Below, piece after piece: positions 52,301 to 64,000 of a stretch of 64,000 nt of DNA. Positions within the stretch are counted from its first letter, which is position 1. Each line of letters opens with the position of its first letter. The translations under genes and the position numbers were made by a program. This stretch comes from Kitasatospora aureofaciens (lineage in GTDB: Bacteria; Actinomycetota; Actinomycetes; Streptomycetales; Streptomycetaceae): contig NZ_JAHTKP010000009.1 in assembly GCF_019192735.1 (NCBI RefSeq), positions 62,001 to 126,000 on the forward strand. Reading direction: 5' to 3'. Below the pieces are notes generated by a model. It saw only the letters and a program-made list of their open reading frames with translations, was not told the origin of the DNA and did not search any database.

Positions 52301-52735
52301 CGCGACCGCGTGGTGTTCGCGCTCCGGAGCACTCTGGTGCTGGTCGTGCTGCTGTGGGCGGTGGTCGAGGTCCGGCTGGCCGCGACCGGACACCACCCCA
52401 CACCGGCCTCCTGGGGGACCGGCCGGACGGGTGCGAGGTATCAGGCCGGGTTCGTGATCATGCTGGCCGCCGTGTCGCTCGCGAGCACACTGGCGACCGC
52501 GCGGACCGCCCGGGTCCTGTTCGTCGGCTGGATCGCCGGCACGCTGCTGCTCGGCGCCTGGCCCGGGCCGCTCGGCCCGGTGGAGGCGCTGCGCATCCCG
52601 GTGCTGGAGGGGCAGTTCAGGGCCGTCGCGGAACTCTGGGGGCACGCCGCGTTCTGGGCCGCGCTCCTCATCGCGCTGCCGGTCACGGCGTACGGGGTGC
52701 TGCGGGTGGTGCGGCTGCGGGAGGGGGACGGGTGA
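49400..52735 (+). CDS. Large membrane serine/threonine-type protein kinase
   Basis: 1111 residues. The N-terminal 150 are charged/disordered with Arg-Val-Asp-Pro repeats. The kinase domain (about 152-430) has GSGTEGTV for the P-loop, AAVKV for the ATP lysine (about 183), a catalytic loop NPVDFKPANVLV in place of HRDLKxxNVLL, an intact ADFGG and MAPEQ. Catalytic Asp, Lys and Asn are kept; the HRD histidine is not. A helical middle region follows with a Cys/His pattern CFHPECSGEHC (about 567-577). The end has at least four membrane segments (about 771-790, 825-860, 890-910, 975 onward) and a basic cytoplasmic loop. It is unlike Pkn receptors (one helix plus PASTA). Partners are unknown. ATG 49400 follows GGGGAGGAG. 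A heptad element begins 5 bp after the stop. Confidence 0.82.
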   Translation: MATPADPGPVGDEGRERGPEPRTKVDRRPWGRRRTLGVVPDPPSRLGAVPHTRVDPEAATRRVPDPSVRVDPEAPTRVTPRRARGAAPGADASAGTWADGAWAANVGPGPSRGGGAPVDDGTADRSGDRTADRSGDRAAGGQYVGGFPAALRDRFEPLGVAGSGTEGTVWHVRRTDGRGEAAVKVTAVGQSMDAELLEHLSNDAYLRHVPRIIGFGRVSHQGVEHGWAAMEYLPVTLADHFAALRRAGRHTDVRETEQIIYELVALLDFWQKRIMRNPVDFKPANVLVRPGRTPAEFVIADFGGIARLTASRRFTPEMTITVAYMAPEQLAGTNHPAGPWWALGNILYELFTGRPRFLGADGRLLSDEVLQYDLVMGEEVDLSAVADPRRLLLLQGLFTKNPAERWTAPQVRSWLAGGSPEVARHRARAAGGRTHRPVTFLGTPYHDPAALAVVLLGRSADAARWLAAGGAERLRDWLRDEVKDTVFDLHYLTDVVKARGDRRDAVAALAVLALGAAFAPSATPHYLDRPIDTTGLERIATGPDGAAFVDGLVAAGVPAVAARYDCFHPECSGEHCARLLALAQLPDVLAEVNATARSLGGGRRGGDGLSAEEREEAHRLTVWLTVRPEERSRLLGRLSPLPAALHRLPLPERLSEGAAVLAAVVADAVLGARSAVGRKGPEGASNTVRRRWSALRRRAVGADPGDLAGRAALVAAEALRARGGRRTDGSGQAAQPVEKAKREWPSLDVRAVVRAWWPHARTGLPRRAGAALLLLVAFGLLMWAGAVFRYPIDAGQQLKIWPNGAFGGPLRRAGEHAAHQVVGQLGAALTAAVVLAVFPARVGFGTAALTGAGAFAIGYLRLGPPMTVLKPPQPVADRVVTFEGGMGSWAGVVAVTALVASLVLIERAAGRLLKPAHEARRRAREACRGLRGRGARPDGKAKGAGRTKNGGKSKGAGKEWRTGREGARDRVVFALRSTLVLVVLLWAVVEVRLAATGHHPTPASWGTGRTGARYQAGFVIMLAAVSLASTLATARTARVLFVGWIAGTLLLGAWPGPLGPVEALRIPVLEGQFRAVAELWGHAAFWAALLIALPVTAYGVLRVVRLREGDG

Positions 52736-52740
52736 GGAGT

Positions 52741-52806
52741 GACAGCTGACAACTAACAGATGACAGATGACAGATTTCGAAATCTGTCATCTGTTAGTTG
52801 TTCGCC
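52741..52806. repeat. Heptad-palindrome intergenic element, copy C
   Basis: GACAGCT GACAACT AACAGAT GACAGAT GACAGAT, then TTCGAA and the complementary half, ending TTGTTCGCC. A perfect 32-bp palindrome spans 52763-52794. The outer CAACTA/TAGTTG arms also pair if one 7-bp unit on the left (52756-52762) is looped out, so the left arm has one heptad more than the right. Between convergent genes. Confidence 0.9.
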
Positions 52807-52820
52807 GAACGGGGCCGCGC

Positions 52821-53450
52821 TCAGCCGACCAGCCGGGACAGCTCGATCGAGTGCCCGGTCCGCTCCACCTTGGCGCGCAGGTAGCGGACGTTGCTCGCGG
52901 AGAGGTGGACGCCGGTCGGCGTGCGGTGTTCCACGCTGATGCCCAGGCTGGCCAACTGTGCCGCCTTGTCGGGGTTGTTGCTCAGCAGCTCGATGCCGGT
53001 GGCACCGAGGGCGGTGAGCATCTGGGCGGCGGCGGTGTAGTCCCGGCCGTCCTCGGGGAGGCCGAGGGCGGTGTTGGCATCGTACGTGTCGAGGCCCGAG
53101 TCCTGGAGGGCGTACGCATCGAGCTTGTTGTAGAGCCCGATGCCGCGCCCCTCCTGGCGCAGGTAGAGCAGGTAACCGCCGGCCTCGCTGATCCGCTCGA
53201 CCGACTCGCGCAGCTGCGGGCCGCAGTCGCAGCGGTCCGAGCCGAACACGTCGCCGGTCAGGCACTCCGAGTGCAGCCGCACCAGCGGCGTCCCGCCCTC
53301 CGGGGCCTCGCCGAACGCGAGCGCGAGGTGCTCGGCGCCGTCGGCCAGTCCGTGGAAGGTGAAGACCTCCGCGTCGGCGCGGTAGCCGTCCGGGAAGGTC
53401 AGCGGGATGCGCACACGTGAGCGCACCGTGGCGGAGCCGGGCTGCGGCAT
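52821..53450 (-). CDS. ribA: GTP cyclohydrolase II (RibA)
   Basis: 209 residues, stand-alone RibA domain without a fused RibB. HSECLTGDVFGSDRCDCGPQL supplies the three zinc cysteines, YLRQEGRGIGLYNKLDAYALQD the active-site loop, and RDYTAAAQML and LLSNNPDKAAQL the nucleotide site. It opens GTP to the first committed intermediate of riboflavin synthesis. ATG 53448-53450 follows GGAGG. The frame continues upstream through two GGGGATGAG repeats without coding character. Confidence 0.95.
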   Translation of the reverse strand: MPQPGSATVRSRVRIPLTFPDGYRADAEVFTFHGLADGAEHLALAFGEAPEGGTPLVRLHSECLTGDVFGSDRCDCGPQLRESVERISEAGGYLLYLRQEGRGIGLYNKLDAYALQDSGLDTYDANTALGLPEDGRDYTAAAQMLTALGATGIELLSNNPDKAAQLASLGISVEHRTPTGVHLSASNVRYLRAKVERTGHSIELSRLVG

Positions 53451-53634
53451 GGGCGGGCCTCCGTTACCGAGTTGCCTGGGGATGAGCTGTCTGGGGATGA
53501 GCCGGACTCCGACCGTACTCGGTCGTTCCAATTTGAACAACTGGGTACTGTCGGTGCCCGGGATGACTACGGAGGCGGAGAACGCCACGTCCGCCTCAGC
53601 TGTTCCCACTCGGGGCGACCACGTTCCGTCATGA

Positions 53635-55212
<1,578 letters not shown>

Positions 55213-55344
55213 CCTCCCGGTGCCCGCTCGGGCGGGGTGCCTGCCTGACCCGGGCGCACCCGATCGGAGCGGGCACCGATTGTCGGGTGCGGCAAGCTGG
55301 GTCCTTCCTACGGTGGAGATCAACAAGGAAGGACGGGGGCCGGC

Positions 55345-56220
55345 GTGCTGGAGCACCTGAACCGCGCGATGGACCACATCGAGCGGAACCTGGACCACGA
55401 GGTCGAGGTGGCCGAGCTGGCGCGGATCGCGATGACGTCGGAGTACCACTTCCGGCGGCTGTTCTCGATGCTCGCCGGGATGCCGCTGTCGGAGTACGTG
55501 CGGCGCCGGCGGCTGACCGTCGCGGGGGCCGAAGTGCTTGGTGGCGAGCGGACGTTGCTCGATGTCGCGGTGCGCTACGGCTACACCTCGGGGGAGGCGT
55601 TCGCCCGGGCGTTCCGGGCGATGCACGGGGTCGGGCCGGGGGAGGCCCGGCGCGACGGTGCGGTGCTCAAGTCCCAGCCCCGGATGTCCTTCCGACTCGT
55701 CGTGGAAGGAACAAGCAGCATGGAATACCGGATTGTGGAGAAGCCCGACTTCCGGATCGTCGGCAAGAAGGCCCGGGTCACCCTGATCTACCAGGGGGTG
55801 AACCCGGGGATCGCCGAGTTCATCAAGGGACTCGGCGCGGAGACCGTCGCTCGGATCTCGGCGCTCTCCGACCAGGACCCTGACGGCATCGTCTCGGTGA
55901 CCGACTACCTGTCGGTCAGCCGCGAGGAGGGGTCCGAACTCGACTACTGGCACGCGGTGGTGGCGGGTCCCGACGCCGAACTCCCGGAGGGTCTGGACGT
56001 GTTGGACGTCCCGGCCGGCACGTGGGCGGTGTTCAGCAACACCGGCCCGTTCCCGCAGGCGCTCCAGGAGATGTGGGGCGACGTGGCGAGCCAGTGGTTC
56101 CCGTCCAACCCGTACGAGTCGCGGCCGGGCCCGGAGCTGCTGCGGACCCGCTTCGTCCCGGGGGCGGGCGACGCCGAGGCCGAGCTGTGGGTGCCGGTGA
56201 CGCGGGCCGTGCGCCAGTAG
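55345..56220 (+). CDS. AraC-type regulator with GyrI-like effector domain
   Basis: 291 residues. Residues 1-105 carry two helix-turn-helix units (ELARIAMTSEYHFRRLFSMLAGMPLSEYVRRRRL, then LLDVAVRYGYTSGEAFARAFRAMHGVGPGEARR). From MEYRIVEKPDFRIVGKKARV (about 126) a GyrI-like/Rob-type small-molecule binding domain runs to the end (EGLDVLDVPAGTWAVFSNTGPFPQALQEMW, ELWVPV). Such proteins bind cationic drugs or metabolites and activate efflux or detoxification genes. The start is GTG 55345. It may control the MDR and VOC genes downstream; a heptad element lies between. Confidence 0.9.
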   Translation: MLEHLNRAMDHIERNLDHEVEVAELARIAMTSEYHFRRLFSMLAGMPLSEYVRRRRLTVAGAEVLGGERTLLDVAVRYGYTSGEAFARAFRAMHGVGPGEARRDGAVLKSQPRMSFRLVVEGTSSMEYRIVEKPDFRIVGKKARVTLIYQGVNPGIAEFIKGLGAETVARISALSDQDPDGIVSVTDYLSVSREEGSELDYWHAVVAGPDAELPEGLDVLDVPAGTWAVFSNTGPFPQALQEMWGDVASQWFPSNPYESRPGPELLRTRFVPGAGDAEAELWVPVTRAVRQ

Positions 56221-56276
56221 CGGGGGACGGGTTGGCCGGGCCGGACGGGTCGGACAGGCTGGACAGGCCGGCGGCG

Positions 56277-56349
56277 GACAGCTGACATCTAACAGATGAC
56301 AGATCACAGACTTCGAAATCTGTCATCTGTCATCTGTCTTTTGTTCGCC
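56277..56349. repeat. Heptad-palindrome intergenic element, copy D
   Basis: GACAGCT GACATCT AACAGAT GACAGAT CACAGAC TTCGAAA TCTGTCA TCTGTCA TCTGTCT TTTGTTC GCC: an almost uninterrupted run of 7-bp units with centre TTCGAA (56312-56317); 19 of 21 positions pair on either side. It lies 56 bp after a plus-strand stop and, unlike the other copies, between two genes on the same strand. Confidence 0.9.
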
Positions 56350-56520
56350 CACCCCCGTTCGGCGCAGCACCAGCGGCCCGCCCCGGACGGTCCCCGCATG
56401 CTGGGGCGGGGGATCGCAAAGCTGCGAACGCCGGCCGGTGACCGGAGGCGCCGGTGACCGCCAGGCCGGCGATCGTCGGCCGGCTACCCGAGGACCGGCT
56501 ACCCGAGGAGTGGGATCAAG

Positions 56521-57429
56521 ATGGCCAAGACGTTCGGGTTCGTCGACTACGGCGGGCCGGAGACTCAGGAGTTCCTGGACCGCCCGGAGCTCGACGCCGG
56601 TCCGGGTCAGCTGGCGATCGCGGTCCGGGCGGCCGGGGTGAACCCGGTGGACTGGAAGATCCGGCGCGGCCTGCTCGGCCGCGAGCGCCAACTGCCCGCC
56701 GTCATGGGCCAGGAGGCCTCGGGCGTCGTGCAGCAGGTCGGCCCGGGGGTGGCCGGGTTCACCCCGGGCGACGAGGTGTTCGGGGTCGCCGCCGCCGGAG
56801 CCTTCGCCGAACAGACGCTGCTGCGCGCCGGGATGAGCGCCGTCAAACCCGCGGGCGTCGGCTTCGACCAGGCCGCCATCCTGTGCGTCTCGGTGGCCAC
56901 CGCCGACGACGCCGTCCGCGACGTCGGCCTCGGCTCCGGGCAGACGCTGCTGATCCTCGGCATCGCCGGCGGCGTCGGCAGCGCCGCGGCGCAGATCGCC
57001 CGCAGCCGCGGCCTGCGCGTGGCCGGCACCGCGAGCGACGCCAACCGCGGGCACGTGGAGTCGCTCGGCGCCGCCCACGTCCGGTACGGCGACGGCGTCG
57101 CCGAGCGGATCGCCGAGGCGGCGCCGGACGGCGTGGACGGCATCCTCGACCTGGTCGGCGGTGACGCCCTGCGGGCCGCCGCCGTCGCCCTCGCCGACCG
57201 CTCGAAGCTGGTCAGTACCGCCGACCCGGCCACCGCCGCCGAGCTCGGCGGCCGCTACGTCACCCGCTCCACCACCCCCGAGAGCCTCGCCGCGCTGGCC
57301 GCCCTGGTCGCCGCCGGCGAACTGGACCCGCACATCACCGGCCGCTACCCACTGACCCACGCCGCCGAGGCGCTGGCCCTCGTGGAGTCCGGCCATGTCC
57401 GAGGCAAACTCGTCCTCGAAGTCGCCTGA
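56521..57429 (+). CDS. NADP-dependent quinone-oxidoreductase-like MDR enzyme
   Basis: 302 residues. The GroES-like N-terminal half has VRAAGVNPVDWKIRRG and MGQEASGVVQQVGPGVAGFTPGDEVFG. The Rossmann half has LLILGIAGGVGSAAAQIARSRGLRVAGTA and DLVGGDALRAAAVAL. The catalytic and structural zinc cysteines of alcohol dehydrogenases are absent, as in QOR/zeta-crystallin-type reductases. ATG 56521 follows GAGGAG, which sits at the end of a duplicated CCGGCTACCCGAGGA unit. A 13-bp piece around its stop codon is also duplicated downstream. Confidence 0.92.
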   Translation: MAKTFGFVDYGGPETQEFLDRPELDAGPGQLAIAVRAAGVNPVDWKIRRGLLGRERQLPAVMGQEASGVVQQVGPGVAGFTPGDEVFGVAAAGAFAEQTLLRAGMSAVKPAGVGFDQAAILCVSVATADDAVRDVGLGSGQTLLILGIAGGVGSAAAQIARSRGLRVAGTASDANRGHVESLGAAHVRYGDGVAERIAEAAPDGVDGILDLVGGDALRAAAVALADRSKLVSTADPATAAELGGRYVTRSTTPESLAALAALVAAGELDPHITGRYPLTHAAEALALVESGHVRGKLVLEVA

Positions 57430-57455
57430 CCCGAAGAAGTCGCCTGACTCACATG

Positions 57456-57483
57456 GGATCTGACGGACAGTGACGTCAGATCC
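57456..57483. promoter_or_regulatory. Perfect inverted repeat 24 bp upstream of the VOC gene
   Basis: GGATCTGACG (57456-57465) / CGTCAGATCC (57474-57483), 8-nt loop. It lies 26 bp after the MDR stop and directly in front of the VOC ribosome-binding site, so it may be an operator or a leader hairpin as easily as a terminator. Confidence 0.5.
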
Positions 57484-57507
57484 AACCTAGCAACCTAGAG
57501 AGAAGCG

Positions 57508-58272
57508 ATGAAGCAGAACTCCGTGACCACCGGCGCCCCCTGCTGGGTCGAGCTGGGCACCTCCGACCCCGCCGCCGCCCAGTCCTTCTACAGCGAGCTG
57601 TTCGGCTGGCGCGCCGAGACCGACGTGCGCCCCGAGGCCGGCGGCTACACGCAGATGTTCCTCGGCGACGCCCCGGCCGCCGCCGTCACCCCGATCTACG
57701 CCCCGAAGCAGCCGATAGCCTGGACGGTGTCGTTCGCCGTTGCCGACAACGACGCCACCGTCGCGAAGATCAAGGCCGCGGGCGGCAGCGCCCTGATGGA
57801 GCCCGCGGACGTGTTCGACCTCGGCCGGTTCGCGGTGGTCGCCGACCCGTCCGGCGCGGTCTTCACGCTCTGGCAGGCCCGCGCCTTCCAGGGCGCCGGC
57901 GTGTTCAACGAGCCCGGCGCGCTCGGCTGGGTCGAGCTGCTCACCCGGGACGCGCCCGGCGCGGCCGCCTTCTACCCGGCGGTGTTCGGCTGGTCCGTCA
58001 CCGCGTCCGAGCAGTACACCCAGTGGGGCCTGAACGGCGCCGACTTCGGCGGCATGCTGGTGATGGACGACCGCTTCCCGCCGCAGGTCCCGCCGCACTG
58101 GCTGCCGTACTTCTCGGTCGCCGACGTCGACGGCACGGTAGCCCGGGCCACCGCCCTCGGCGCCGACGTGCTGATGCCCGCGACGGACGTGCCGGACGGC
58201 CCACGCATCGCCGTCCTGCGCGACGCCCAGGGCGCCGCGTTCGGCGTCTACCTGGCCGCCGCCGAGGGCTGA
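57508..58272 (+). CDS. Two-domain VOC (glyoxalase-fold) protein
   Basis: 254 residues, two VOC modules. PCWVELGTSDPAAAQSFYSELFGWRAE (about 11-37) and LGWVELLTRDAPGAAAFYPAVFGWSVT (about 137-163) open each half. VADPSGAVFTLWQ and RDAQGAAFGVYLA close them. The usual metal ligands (His/Glu) are not obvious, so it may be a binding or non-metal member; streptomycete homologues are often called bleomycin-resistance or hydroxylase-like proteins. ATG 57508 follows AGAGAGAAG. Its last 25 bp overlap the 3' end of lnt on the other strand. Confidence 0.9.
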   Translation: MKQNSVTTGAPCWVELGTSDPAAAQSFYSELFGWRAETDVRPEAGGYTQMFLGDAPAAAVTPIYAPKQPIAWTVSFAVADNDATVAKIKAAGGSALMEPADVFDLGRFAVVADPSGAVFTLWQARAFQGAGVFNEPGALGWVELLTRDAPGAAAFYPAVFGWSVTASEQYTQWGLNGADFGGMLVMDDRFPPQVPPHWLPYFSVADVDGTVARATALGADVLMPATDVPDGPRIAVLRDAQGAAFGVYLAAAEG

Positions 58273-59831
58273 GCGCCCGCACGAGGGGAGCGCCGCCACA
58301 CCACGACCGCCGACCCCGCCGTCACCAGCAGCGCGGCCAGCGGCACCACGTCGCCGACCCGGTCGTACCAGGTCAGCGTCCCGGGCGCGGTGAGCGGCAG
58401 CCGGACGGTCAGCGCGCCGGTGCCGTCGGTGCCGAGCCGGGCGAGCTCCCGCCCCTGCGCGTCGAAGGCCGCCGAGACCCCCGTCAGCGAGGCCTGCACG
58501 GCCGGACGGCCGGTCTCGGCGGCCCGGATCGCGGCCAGCGAGACGTGCTGCTCGGGCGCCCAGGTGTGCTGGAAGGTCGAGGTCGACGACTGGTAGACCA
58601 GCACCCGGGCGCCGTCGCGCGCCGCCGTCCGGGCCATGTCGGGGAAGGCCGACTCGAAGCAGATCAGCGCCCCGACCGGCAGCGGGCCGCCCGCCCGGTC
58701 GGTGGCGGGCAGGTCGTGGAAGGCGGTGCCGGGCGCCCGGTTCTCGCTCGCGGCCCGGCTGACCCCGGCGATCCAGCCGAGCGCCGGCCGCAGCGGGATG
58801 TACTCGCCGAACGGCACCAGCCGGATCTTGCGGTAGCGGTCCATCACGCCTGCCGGGGAGACGAGGACCGCGTCCTTGGAGATGCGACCGTCCGCCTTGC
58901 GCGCGTCCTCGCCGGCCAGGATCTGCGCGCCGGTGGCGGCGGACAGTTCGCGCAGCCGGTCGAGCGCGACCCGGTCGCGGTCAAGGTCGGACGTGGTGCT
59001 GCTCTCGCCCCAGACGACCAGGTCCACCGGCCGCCCGCCGAGCGCGGCGGTGGCGCGGGCGCTCGCGTCGAACCGCGCCTGCGGGTCGTCGACGATCCCG
59101 GGCTGGACCAGGGCCACCGTCACCGCCCCGGCCCGGACGGGCGCGTCGCGCAGCGCGAACAGCAGCGGACCGGCCGCCAGCACCAGCACGGCCGTCACCG
59201 CCGCGACGGCGCGCGGGCGCCAGGGGGCGGCGGTGAGTACGATCAGCACCCCGGTGTTGACCGCCACCACCACCGCGCTGACCAGCCAGATCCCGCCCGC
59301 CGAGGCGAGCCCGAGGAGCGCCGGGTGCTGCCACTGGGTGGCGCCGAGCAGCGCCCACGGCCCGCCGAGCGCGTGCCAGGAGCGCGCGTACTCGGTGGTC
59401 AGCCAGAGCGCCGGGACAACGGCCAGCGCGAGCAGCGCCCGACGGGCCGTCAGCGGCGGGTGCAGCAGCCGGTGCACGCCGTACCCGACACCGGCCTGGA
59501 GCGCCCCGAACAGGACGGCGAGCACCGGCAGGGCCGGCCCGATCGACGGGACCAGCCAGTACATCGCCGTCAGGATGAAGCCCGTGCCGAACCACCACCC
59601 GCGCACCGCCGCCTCCCGGCCACCGGGCGCCCGCTGCATGAGCAGCATCCCGGGCACCAGCGCGACCCACGCGAGCCACGCCAGTCCCGGCGCCGGGAAC
59701 GCGAGCACCGGCACCGCCCCGGCCGCCAGCGCGCCGAGGCGCGCCCGGTAGCGGTGCGCGGGCACCGCTACCGCTTCGCCCGGACCAGGTGTGCGGACGG
59801 CAGGACGGCTGAGGGTGAGGCGGCGCGGCAT
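58248..59831 (-). CDS. lnt: Apolipoprotein N-acyltransferase
   Basis: 527 residues. Six or so N-terminal membrane helices (about 30-230) are followed by the nitrilase-fold periplasmic domain. The catalytic Glu is in VVWGESSTTSD, the Lys in YRKIRLVPFGEYIPLRP and the Cys in LICFESAFPD. A last membrane helix (VPLAALLVTAGSAVVVW) ends the protein. It adds the third acyl chain to lipoproteins such as the one at 14440. It is convergent with and overlaps the VOC gene by 25 bp. A 17-bp tandem repeat lies upstream of its start. Confidence 0.95.
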   Translation of the reverse strand: MPRRLTLSRPAVRTPGPGEAVAVPAHRYRARLGALAAGAVPVLAFPAPGLAWLAWVALVPGMLLMQRAPGGREAAVRGWWFGTGFILTAMYWLVPSIGPALPVLAVLFGALQAGVGYGVHRLLHPPLTARRALLALAVVPALWLTTEYARSWHALGGPWALLGATQWQHPALLGLASAGGIWLVSAVVVAVNTGVLIVLTAAPWRPRAVAAVTAVLVLAAGPLLFALRDAPVRAGAVTVALVQPGIVDDPQARFDASARATAALGGRPVDLVVWGESSTTSDLDRDRVALDRLRELSAATGAQILAGEDARKADGRISKDAVLVSPAGVMDRYRKIRLVPFGEYIPLRPALGWIAGVSRAASENRAPGTAFHDLPATDRAGGPLPVGALICFESAFPDMARTAARDGARVLVYQSSTSTFQHTWAPEQHVSLAAIRAAETGRPAVQASLTGVSAAFDAQGRELARLGTDGTGALTVRLPLTAPGTLTWYDRVGDVVPLAALLVTAGSAVVVWRRSPRAGAQPSAAAR

Positions 59832-59904
59832 GCCCCGTATTGTCCGCTTGGACGGGGTAGGCCACCAGTGTTCCCGTCACCCGAATAGATGACGGGAACC
59901 CCGA

Positions 59905-59983
59905 CGGTACGAACCGAGGAACAGTACGAACCGAGGAACGGTACGAACCGAGGAACGGTATGAACCGCCGAACGGCATGAGCC
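59905..59983 (-). repeat. 17-bp tandem repeat, four units plus a partial
   Basis: Units CGGTACGAACCGAGGAA, CAGTACGAACCGAGGAA, CGGTACGAACCGAGGAA and CGGTATGAACCGCCGAA follow each other, with an 11-bp partial fifth. They fill the gap between the end of cobN and the start of lnt. Confidence 0.92.
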
Positions 59984-59991
59984 AGGCGGAC

Positions 59992-63617
<3,626 letters not shown>

Positions 63618-63621
<4 letters not shown>

Positions 63622-63689
63622 GCGAAGGCCCTCCCGGCCTCGAAGGTGGCCAGGGACGCGGGCGCGGGCATGCGGCGGCGCTGGTGCAT
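63618..63689 (-). CDS. 23-codon leader ORF coupled to cobN
   Basis: Between riboswitch and cobN: ATG 63687-63689 is preceded by AGGAAGG (63696-63701 and next base) at 5-bp spacing. The frame encodes MHQRRRMPAPASLATFEAGRA plus two residues. Its TGA (63618-63620) overlaps the cobN ATG as ATGA. The Arg cluster and the position behind a riboswitch suggest a regulatory leader whose translation delivers ribosomes to cobN. Translation is an inference. Confidence 0.6.
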
Positions 63690-63721
63690 TTCTGCCTTCC
63701 TCGGGGTCCGCGCCCCGGGCC

Positions 63722-63850
63722 GGTGGAGGACGGCAGGAGTTCCTGGCTCCCGCGGCCGCCGGTCGTCCCGGTGAACCGCGGTCACAGTGGCGGGACCGCA
63801 CCGGGTTTGCACCGGTTTCCTCCCCTGCGCCGTCGCTGGCGTCGGACGGT
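63722..63850 (-). ncRNA. Cobalamin (AdoCbl) riboswitch upstream of cobN
   Basis: Read on the minus strand, the aptamer core is present: GGAAACCGGTGCAAACCCGG, then GCGGTCCCGCCACTGTGACC (63781-63825). The B12 box, GCCAGGAACTCCTGCCG (63730-63748), is at the 3' side. Behind it a GGGG/CCCC hairpin (63703-63716) sits directly next to the Shine-Dalgarno of the leader ORF, a plausible expression platform acting on translation. Boundaries are approximate. Confidence 0.93.
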
Positions 63851-64000
63851 CCGCGGGGACCGCCCGCCAGCATCGTACGGGGTGCGGCTGACCTGGGGGA
63901 GAGCGAGCTTCGAGTCGACGGGTGCACGGGCGGAGTTTGCTGCCGGAGGTGTGCGGAGGTGCGCGGAGGTCTGAAGCGGGAGGTGTCGGGAGGTGTGATG
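63851..64000. other. Window end, upstream of the riboswitch
   Basis: No complete gene. The cobN promoter should lie here, on the minus strand. The right edge is rich in GGAGGTG repeats; the last bases read GGAGGTGTGATG, which could be the ribosome-binding site and first codon of a divergent gene, but nothing further is visible. Confidence 0.4.

Noticed and set aside
63998..64000. Start of a new plus-strand gene at the right edge
   Set aside because: GGAGGTGTG followed by ATG looks like a start, but only one codon is visible, so it is not listed as a gene.

Overview
The window is very GC-rich, densely coded DNA from a streptomycete-type actinomycete (Streptomyces, Kitasatospora or a close relative). 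The evidence is GTG starts, 1-4 bp stop/start overlaps, an ergothioneine operon, a GlcP-like sugar porter, a DUF574 methyltransferase and long chance-open antisense frames. There is no integrase, transposase, tRNA or rRNA, and nothing looks like a prophage or a classical biosynthetic cluster. I count about 50 protein genes.

Layout. Bases 1-1442 hold the end of a Wadjet-type DUF2397/DUF2398 gene. Bases 1520-13295 are housekeeping and accessory genes: a MerR-controlled hydrolase/merR operon with a clear MerR-type promoter, a sulfite-oxidase-like enzyme, a TetR regulator, TesB thioesterase, a coupled SWIM/DUF6493 pair, an MBL-fold hydrolase, a MaoC hydratase and a PPOX flavoprotein. Bases 13442-30156 are a Tad/Flp-type pilus locus: secreted proteins, SAF/CpaB, TadZ-like, CpaF, TadB, TadC, a Flp-like pilin, three TadE/G-like pseudopilins and a huge membrane LysM-BTAD protein. 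Two paralogous proteins that look like degenerate caspase-fold pseudo-enzymes flank it.

Next come a secreted S53 peptidase, an acyl-CoA oxidation cassette (fabG-like, thiolase, acyl-CoA dehydrogenase) facing a TetR gene, a stand-alone bacterial nitric oxide synthase, and a glucose-permease-like transporter. The ergothioneine operon egtABCD follows, preceded on the same strand by a PLP C-S lyase coupled to an SRPBCC gene and by a remnant of a GH15 glycosidase. The last third carries a DUF574 methyltransferase, a PAS-GGDEF-EAL protein, a 1111-residue membrane kinase, ribA, gdhA, an AraC regulator, an MDR oxidoreductase, a two-domain VOC protein, lnt, and cobN under a cobalamin riboswitch with a coupled 23-codon leader ORF.

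The least explained signals are non-coding. Four intergenic elements (10791, 30162, 52741, 56277) are built from 7-bp GACAGAT-like units running into a palindrome and ending in TGTTCGC, each just after a plus-strand stop codon. Short tandem repeats of 13-18 bp sit at many gene boundaries, including a 14-bp unit that repeats a Shine-Dalgarno and GTG start four times and creates a chain of overlapping five-codon mini-ORFs before the acyl-CoA dehydrogenase.
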